NCBI GenBank assembly: GCA_041666465.1
Contig: JBAYGX010000064.1
Location: 1 to 8,345, forward strand
Source: XYC2-FULL-41-22 sp041666465
GTDB lineage: Bacteria > Patescibacteriota > Gracilibacteria > UBA1369 > UBA12470
Direction of reading: 5' to 3'
DNA length: 8,345 bases
Position numbers and translations under genes: made by a program. This document shows positions 7,162 to 8,345 of this stretch, one piece after another. The notes under the pieces were generated by a model. It saw nothing but the letters and a program-made list of their open reading frames with translations. It searched no databases and was not told where the DNA came from. Position 1 is the first letter of the stretch, and the number at the start of each line of letters is the position of its first letter.

Positions 7162-8193
7162 ATGAAAGCCGTCATCCTCGCAGGAGGCGCAGGCACACGC
7201 CTCTGGCCTCTCTCAACAGAAGAAAAACCTAAACAATTTCACGCCTTAACTTCAAATAAGACTCTACTTCAGGAAGCAGCAAACCGTCTCGGTTTTCTTA
7301 AACCGCAAGACATCTATATCGCAACAAACGCGAAATACCTGAAATATATCCGAGAGCAACTCCCGAAAATCCCTAAGAAAAACATCATAATCGAACCGGC
7401 AATGCGCGATACCGCAACCTGCATCGCCTTCGCGGCCACGATAATTTCCCGCGACTATCCGGAAGAGGTCATGGCAATCGTTTACGCCGACCATTTGGTT
7501 CAAGACACAAAAGAGTTCGCCTCCAAACTGAAATCCGCCGAGGCTCTCGCCCTTCGCGACCACACTTTGAATATCATTGAGGTAAAAGCTCGCGAACCAA
7601 ATACCAACTTCGGATATGTACGCATAGGCTCCAGAAAAGGCACAATAAAAGGAAACGATTATTTTGAATTTGAAAAATTTACGGAAAAACCCGATCTGAA
7701 AACCGCAGAAAAATATGTCGCGGAAGTCAGCTATCTCTGGAATACCGGCTATTTTGTTTGGAGAGTAAAAGATATTCTGGACCGTTTTGCTATTCACCTT
7801 CCGGATACATATAAACGGATGATAAAAATTCAAAAGGCACCCGGGAAAGTGGCAACCGAATATCCTTTATGTGAAAAAATCTCAATCGACTATGCAATAA
7901 TGGAAAAACTCAAACCGGAAGAAGTACAGATATTGCCAGCCAATCTTGGATGGAGTGATATCGGAACTTGGGAGACTCTGTATAAAGAATTGGCTGGAGG
8001 CGACACGAGAAAAAATGTGATAAAAGGAGACGTAAACGTCTTGTCGAGCGAAGGGAATTTAATTTATAATTATTCGGATAAAAAACTGAATGTACTCGGG
8101 ATGAGAGGGATGGTGATCGTACAAACTAAAGATCAAACGCTAGTGTGTCCGCTGAAAGAGAGTCAGCACGTTAAGACCCTCTGTAATTCATAA
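7162..8193 (+). CDS. manC: Mannose-1-phosphate guanylyltransferase
   Basis: This enzyme joins GTP and mannose 1-phosphate to give GDP-mannose and pyrophosphate in the cytoplasm, supplying activated mannose (and often GDP-fucose or GDP-rhamnose) for surface glycans. The family's motifs appear in order: nucleotide-binding loop GGAGTRLWPLS (8-18) with KPKQF (22-26); EPAMRDTA (78-85); YADH (108-111), whose Asp110 is the expected metal ligand; FTEKP (173-177); WNTGYFVWR (193-201); and NLGWSDIGTWE (261-271), whose Asp266 is the second metal ligand. Residues from about 285 form the C-terminal beta-helix region. At 343 residues it is a single-function enzyme lacking the C-terminal mannose-6-phosphate isomerase domain of ~470-residue bifunctional forms. 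The end is slightly short for the family. The ATG is fixed by the usual MKAVILAGG opening. Codon choice shifts along the gene: C-ending codons dominate the first third, and A/T/G the last. The gene is divergent from the large-protein gene and overlaps the next gene by 23 bp. Confidence 0.95.
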   Translation: MKAVILAGGAGTRLWPLSTEEKPKQFHALTSNKTLLQEAANRLGFLKPQDIYIATNAKYLKYIREQLPKIPKKNIIIEPAMRDTATCIAFAATIISRDYPEEVMAIVYADHLVQDTKEFASKLKSAEALALRDHTLNIIEVKAREPNTNFGYVRIGSRKGTIKGNDYFEFEKFTEKPDLKTAEKYVAEVSYLWNTGYFVWRVKDILDRFAIHLPDTYKRMIKIQKAPGKVATEYPLCEKISIDYAIMEKLKPEEVQILPANLGWSDIGTWETLYKELAGGDTRKNVIKGDVNVLSSEGNLIYNYSDKKLNVLGMRGMVIVQTKDQTLVCPLKESQHVKTLCNS

Positions 8194-8345
8194 CTAGCTG
8201 GTCGATTCTATATCGCGGGTCAGTTTTGTCGGGTTCGGTTCGTAATTTCCACTCGTAAGGCCGTTTTTCCTCATTCTCTATAAGTCCGCAATGCGCGAGT
8301 TGATGATGCTCCTTGCACAAGCCAACAATAGCATCCGGATCGTGC
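8171..8345 (-). CDS. C-terminal end of an HNH endonuclease-like protein (5' partial)
   Basis: A minus-strand frame enters from the right edge and runs 57 codons to a TAA at 8173-8171. Near its start is DPDAIVGLCKEHHQLAHCGL (fragment residues 2-21). This is the typical second half of an HNH/zinc-finger nuclease domain: an (N/D)PDNxxxLC opening, then Cys-x2-His-His-x3-His, here Cys10, His13, His14 and His18. The catalytic first His and the paired zinc ligands would lie beyond the window. The remaining 35 residues are charged and end in LVMNYRGS. HNH proteins include restriction enzymes, homing endonucleases and phage packaging nucleases; the fragment cannot tell which. The last 23 bp lie inside the 3' end of the convergent guanylyltransferase gene. 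The frame is short, so confidence rests on the motif. Confidence 0.65.
   Translation of the reverse strand, partial: HDPDAIVGLCKEHHQLAHCGLIENEEKRPYEWKLRTEPDKTDPRYRIDQLVMNYRGS

Noticed and set aside
7264..7833. 189-codon - strand open frame opposite manC
   Set aside because: It lies wholly within a clearly recognised gene, and its product shows no family motif.
7162..8193. Bifunctional guanylyltransferase/mannose-6-phosphate isomerase
   Set aside because: The protein ends at residue 343, before any cupin-type isomerase domain.
1..8345. Recoding of UGA as in Gracilibacteria or mycoplasmas
   Set aside because: All five stops are TAA or TAG, but the long frames are open under the standard code without needing UGA as a sense codon. 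Nothing here supports recoding.
1..8345. tRNA, rRNA, CRISPR array, insertion sequence or attachment site
   Set aside because: No clover-leaf-like conserved arms, regularly spaced repeats, terminal inverted repeats or transposase motifs were seen. The only gaps are 46 and 129 bp long.

Overview
This window is about 42% G+C by sampled counts and almost fully coding. It holds five protein genes: three complete and two cut by the window edges. I see no RNA genes, mobile elements or CRISPR arrays. From left to right: the end of a proline/alanine-rich protein (+, to 289); a 630-residue protein of unknown function (-, 282-2174); a 1603-residue protein of unknown function (-, 2221-7032); a 343-residue mannose-1-phosphate guanylyltransferase (+, 7162-8193); and the end of an HNH-type protein (-, 8171 to the edge).

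Only the guanylyltransferase can be named firmly. It would make GDP-mannose for surface glycans. The 1603- and 630-residue proteins lie in the same direction, 46 bp apart, and probably form a two-gene unit starting in the 129-bp divergent gap at 7033-7161. They look soluble, with no signal peptide or convincing membrane span. The larger has an acidic N-terminus followed by a stretch resembling the first two motifs of a PP2C (PPM) protein phosphatase, then about 1500 residues I cannot assign. The smaller has a long disordered N-terminal half, then what look like three divergent copies of a helical domain. This pair is the candidate for something undescribed; no function can be assigned from sequence alone.

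Sequence style: none of the three complete genes has a good Shine-Dalgarno site at a normal distance. Promoter-like boxes sit almost on top of their ATG codons, suggesting leaderless or near-leaderless transcripts. The + strand is strongly C-over-G through the two large minus-strand genes and the 5' part of the guanylyltransferase gene. It becomes G-over-C in the 3' part of that same gene. Convergent neighbours overlap at both ends (8 bp and 23 bp).

The organism is a bacterium with compact gene packing. Long orphan proteins, weak ribosome-binding sites and strong strand skew would fit a Patescibacteria/CPR-type lineage, but this is a weak inference; there is no marker gene. All five stop codons seen are TAA or TAG, and nothing demonstrates a recoded UGA.
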